In this document: piece after piece, positions 61,516 through 64,000 of the stretch | How the letters are laid out: every line of letters begins with the position of its first letter | Numbering within the stretch: the first letter of the stretch is position 1 | From: Acidobacteriota bacterium | GTDB lineage: Bacteria > Acidobacteriota > Thermoanaerobaculia > Multivoradales > Multivoraceae | Length of the DNA stretch: 64,000 nucleotides | Reading direction: 5' to 3' | Assembly: GCA_029263415.1 (NCBI GenBank) | Contig: JAJCXN010000023.1 | Span: 124,001 to 188,000 of the forward strand | Translations under genes and position numbers: made by a program | Notes under the pieces: model-generated | What the model saw: the letters and a program-made list of their open reading frames with translations, nothing else | Told to the model about the DNA's origin: nothing | The model's database searches: none

Positions 61516-63114
61516 TCAGAACACCGCTCCTGGCACCCACGGAACGAACTCTGCCTCGCCGAAGCCCCATGATTCCGACTTGGTCGGCTCTCCCGAGGCG
61601 ACCCGCAACAGAAGATCGAAGACTTCGCGTCCGACAGTCTCGATGCTGCGTCCTGCCAAGATCGTTCCACAGTCCATGTCAATATCTCCGGGCATCCTCT
61701 CAAAGAGCGCAGTGTTGGTCGAAAGCTTGATGCTAGGCGTCGGCAAGAAGCCTGACACCGAACCTCGCCCCGTCGTGAAACTCAACAGATTGGCACCGGA
61801 AGCTATTTCTCCGGTCGCAGAGCTTGGATCAAACCCTGGTGAATCCATGAACCAAAGCCCCGGACCGGGCGCACGTTCGGAATAGCTGAGGACACCGTTC
61901 AAGGGCGCAGATCCAGCCTTAGCGACGGCGCCGAGCGACTTTTCCAAGATGGTAGTCAAGCCGCCGTCTTTGTTGCCCGGCGACGGATTGTTGTCCAGCA
62001 CTCCGCCATGAGCACCCGCGTGGCGTTGCCACCAGTTGAGTCGCTCCCGCAAGTCAGCCGCCACCTGAGGTGTGATCGCGCGCTCGATCAGTAAATGTTC
62101 AGCACCGTAGATCTCTGGTGTCTCGGCCAGAATCACGGTGCCGCCGGCCGCCACCAAGAGATCCGACGCGACTCCCAAAGCCGGGTTCGCGGTGAGAGCA
62201 GAGAACCCGTCGGAACCGCCGCACTGCAGCCCAAGGCACAAGTGCTCGATCGACGCAGGCTGACGCGAGCTCTGGTTCGCGACTGCCGCAAGTGCTAGAA
62301 CCTCATCAACACCACGGGTCACGGCATCGGCGGTACCACCCGCTTCTTGAATCGCAAACCGCCTGAGGCGATCGCTCTCAACCAAACCACACGCGCCAAA
62401 CAGCGAGCTCAGATCGTTGGTTTCACAACCGAGACCGAGCACCAAGACACCACCAAAGTTCTCATGCCGGGCGTAGCCAGCCAGAGTTCGGCGCAGGTTG
62501 GCTAGCCCATCGCCTTCGGGCACCAGGCCGCAACCGGACCCGTGAGTGAGCACCGCGAGCCCATCGACATTCTCAAACGGCTCCAACAATGATTGCCGTT
62601 CTACCTCGCGGCCGATCAGTTTGGCGACGGTCGCAGAGCAGTTGACCGTGGTCAAGATGCCGAGCATGTTGCGAGTGCCTACCGAGCCGTCTGGCCGCTT
62701 GAAACCTTGAAACGTTGGCGGATTCTGATCCGTGATCTCGGGGACCGTGACCGCTGCGTTGCGGTGAGTCTGTACAGCGTTGCCCTGGGCCTGTACAGCG
62801 TTGCCGAGGGTCTGTACAGGGTTGCGACGGGGCGACACCCGCTCCATAGGTTCGGTGCGCAGTAAACCCACGTCAGCACTGAGGTTGTGCTCGTGAATCC
62901 AGGCACCGGCGGCAATCGCGCTGGTAGCGACACCAATCACCTGACCGAACTTCCTGACCGCTGCACCTTCAGCCACATCGGCCACGGCAACCTTGTGCCC
63001 TTTAGCGATGGGTTCCAAGCACACGACGCTCTCAACCGCTTCTCCAGCGGCCAATGGCTCGAGGGCCACCACCAGCGGGTCGCTGCGGTGCAGCCTAAGG
63101 TTGGTCGGATTCAT
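61516..63114 (-). CDS. UxaA-family altronate/galactarate dehydratase-like protein
   Basis: 532 residues joining a SAF domain (residues 1-100, ending [10 protein letters not shown]) to the UxaA dehydratase domain: [57 protein letters not shown] (metal-binding Cys/Asp), GHNPSP-type region [12 protein letters not shown] and MDSPG near the C-terminus. Members dehydrate altronate or related sugar acids. There are no uronate genes nearby. Between SAF and UxaA parts lies a [20 protein letters not shown] insert made by three 21-bp repeats. Confidence 0.88.
   Translation of the reverse strand: MNPTNLRLHRSDPLVVALEPLAAGEAVESVVCLEPIAKGHKVAVADVAEGAAVRKFGQVIGVATSAIAAGAWIHEHNLSADVGLLRTEPMERVSPRRNPVQTLGNAVQAQGNAVQTHRNAAVTVPEITDQNPPTFQGFKRPDGSVGTRNMLGILTTVNCSATVAKLIGREVERQSLLEPFENVDGLAVLTHGSGCGLVPEGDGLANLRRTLAGYARHENFGGVLVLGLGCETNDLSSLFGACGLVESDRLRRFAIQEAGGTADAVTRGVDEVLALAAVANQSSRQPASIEHLCLGLQCGGSDGFSALTANPALGVASDLLVAAGGTVILAETPEIYGAEHLLIERAITPQVAADLRERLNWWQRHAGAHGGVLDNNPSPGNKDGGLTTILEKSLGAVAKAGSAPLNGVLSYSERAPGPGLWFMDSPGFDPSSATGEIASGANLLSFTTGRGSVSGFLPTPSIKLSTNTALFERMPGDIDMDCGTILAGRSIETVGREVFDLLLRVASGEPTKSESWGFGEAEFVPWVPGAVF
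62770..62832 (+). repeat. 21-bp in-frame repeat in the UxaA gene
   Basis: Three units of 21 bp at 62770, 62791 and 62812, each beginning ctgtacag; they differ at a few positions. The coding strand reads as repeated seven-residue VQTLGNA-type units in the linker between domains. Confidence 0.88.
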
Positions 63115-63183
63115 CGCAGGACTTCATCGCAGTACAGAGTATCCTCCGGGCGCAGAGCTTGCACCACGAAAGGAACCCTCAGA

Positions 63184-64000
63184 ATGTCCGATGCTCCCTC
63201 TACAACCACAGCCTCAAAGCCAAGACGCATCTTGGTCTCGAGCGCCCTGCCCTACATCAACGGCGCCATCCATCTAGGGCACATTGTCGAGGCGATTCAG
63301 ACCGACATCTGGGTGCGGTTTCAAAGACAGTGCGGTAACGAGTGCTACTACGTCTGCGCCGACGACACCCACGGCACCGCCACTCTGCTGCGCTCTCAGC
63401 GCGAGGGCATCGCCCCTGAGGAGATCATTCGCTCTACCTCAGAAGAGCACCAGCGCGACTACAAGGGCTTCGGTGTCGAGTTCGACATCTTCTACACCAC
63501 CCATTCCGAAGAGAACCGCGAGTTGGTGGAGGGCATCTACGAGAAGCTGGTTGCAGGTAATCATGTCCATTGGAAGAGTGTGCGCCAGTTCTTTGATCCA
63601 GAGAAAGAGATCTTCCTCGCCGATCGATTCATCAAGGGCACATGCCCGAAGTGCAAAAGCGAGGACCAAAACGGCGACAGTTGCGACAACTGTGGCGGCA
63701 CCTACTCTCCAGCTGACCTGATCAATCCACGTTCAGCACTCTCCGGCGCAACCCCGGTCGAACGCGAGTCGGACCACCTCTTCGTCAAGCTTTCAGACTT
63801 TGAAGAAACACTGCGTGAGTGGGTTTCACCTGACCGTTTGCAACCCGAGGTGGTCAACAAACTCAACGAGTGGTTCTCAGAAGGACTGCGAGACTGGGAT
63901 GTATCGCGCGACGCACCCTACTTCGGTTTCGAGATTCCTGGCACCGGCGAAGGCTCCGAATCAGAACAAGGAACAAAGTACTTCTACGTCTGGGTCGACG
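63184..64000 (+). CDS. metG: Methionyl-tRNA synthetase, 5' part
   Basis: An ATG at 63184 opens a frame that reaches the right edge with no stop (272 codons). The translation is class I Met[17 protein letters not shown] carries the HIGH-type site, followed by [28 protein letters not shown], the zinc-knuckle region [21 protein letters not shown], and [13 protein letters not shown] leading to YFYVWVD at the edge. The four Cys of the knuckle are intact. It charges initiator and elongator tRNA-Met. Confidence 0.95.
   Translation, partial: MSDAPSTTTASKPRRILVSSALPYINGAIHLGHIVEAIQTDIWVRFQRQCGNECYYVCADDTHGTATLLRSQREGIAPEEIIRSTSEEHQRDYKGFGVEFDIFYTTHSEENRELVEGIYEKLVAGNHVHWKSVRQFFDPEKEIFLADRFIKGTCPKCKSEDQNGDSCDNCGGTYSPADLINPRSALSGATPVERESDHLFVKLSDFEETLREWVSPDRLQPEVVNKLNEWFSEGLRDWDVSRDAPYFGFEIPGTGEGSESEQGTKYFYVWVD

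Overview
The window is about 64 kb of dense, high-GC chromosomal DNA from a Gram-negative heterotroph. Lipoprotein and Tat signals, a TlpA-like thioredoxin protein, a LolA-like protein and a periplasmic MsrP all point to a periplasm. An orphan MacB-type permease of the kind expanded in Acidobacteriota, a Ser/Thr kinase fused to TolB-like and TPR segments, a secreted prolidase-like amidohydrolase and an S9 peptidase suggest Acidobacteriota or a deltaproteobacterial/myxobacterial relative. The sequence alone does not settle the phylum. Almost all genes are ordinary chromosomal housekeeping or metabolic genes (serC, aroC, rsmE, hrpB, metG, msrP, frmA, selD). No plasmid, phage or IS element was seen.

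Layout. 0-6 kb: a partial gene, a kinase-TolB-TPR protein and a BtuFCD/FecBCD-like metal-chelate ABC importer. 6-12.2 kb is the accessory part: a truncated DUF6228 gene, a small basic protein, a higBA toxin-antitoxin pair next to an attC-like imperfect palindrome, an orphan ABC permease, a frameshifted 2OG-Fe(II) oxygenase, a fragment of an aspartyl beta-hydroxylase-like gene, and a leucine-rich-repeat protein with a zinc ribbon. 12.4-26.6 kb: amidohydrolase, acyl-CoA ligase, an overlapping three-gene unit (glycosyltransferase, nucleoside phosphorylase-like, spore-photoproduct-lyase-like radical SAM protein), serC, NhaC antiporter, PLP sulfur-amino-acid lyase, histidine phosphatase lipoprotein, a hydratase/hydratase/SDR unit and alkaline phosphatase. 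26.8-31.4 kb: rsmE, the SxtJ / DUF5989 / carbamoyltransferase triad and aroC. 31.4-35 kb: a 1107-residue DUF4062-NACHT-FGE-like protein, bracketed by an 86-bp direct repeat made from its own 5' end. 35-45.6 kb: aldo/keto reductase with a TIGR04076 protein, a second NhaC antiporter overlapping a TIGR03169-SelD fusion and an APH-type kinase, a group II decarboxylase, and an RsbP/RsbQ-like phosphatase plus alpha/beta-hydrolase pair followed by a lone receiver domain. 46-64 kb: molybdopterin-binding protein and MsrP, class III alcohol dehydrogenase, SGNH hydrolase, SDR plus haloalkane dehalogenase, CBM9-like protein, S9 peptidase, TPR-TlpA protein, HrpB helicase, VOC protein, a methionine-rich LolA-like protein, UxaA and the start of metG.

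Two things stand out. First, the NACHT (STAND) protein looks like a prokaryotic NLR-type sensor: a DUF4062 effector-like N-terminus, a complete Walker A/B NTPase, and a C-terminal formylglycine-generating-enzyme fold that lacks the catalytic cysteines. The truncated copy of its 5' end beside aroC implies that this locus has undergone tandem duplication and loss. Second, unrelated genes and gaps across the whole window carry short tandem repeats of 8-21 bp. Inside genes the unit is a multiple of three, and the array codes for a hydrophilic insert or tail (permease, phosphorylase, SelD, decarboxylase, SGNH hydrolase, NACHT protein, UxaA). Outside genes the arrays sit at gene edges. This looks like a lineage-wide process that creates minisatellites, and it is not explained by any single gene.

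Starts were moved inward from the longest frame where a signal peptide, ribosome binding site, family alignment or 4-nt overlap favoured it; each entry says so. I found no tRNA, rRNA, CRISPR array or riboswitch.
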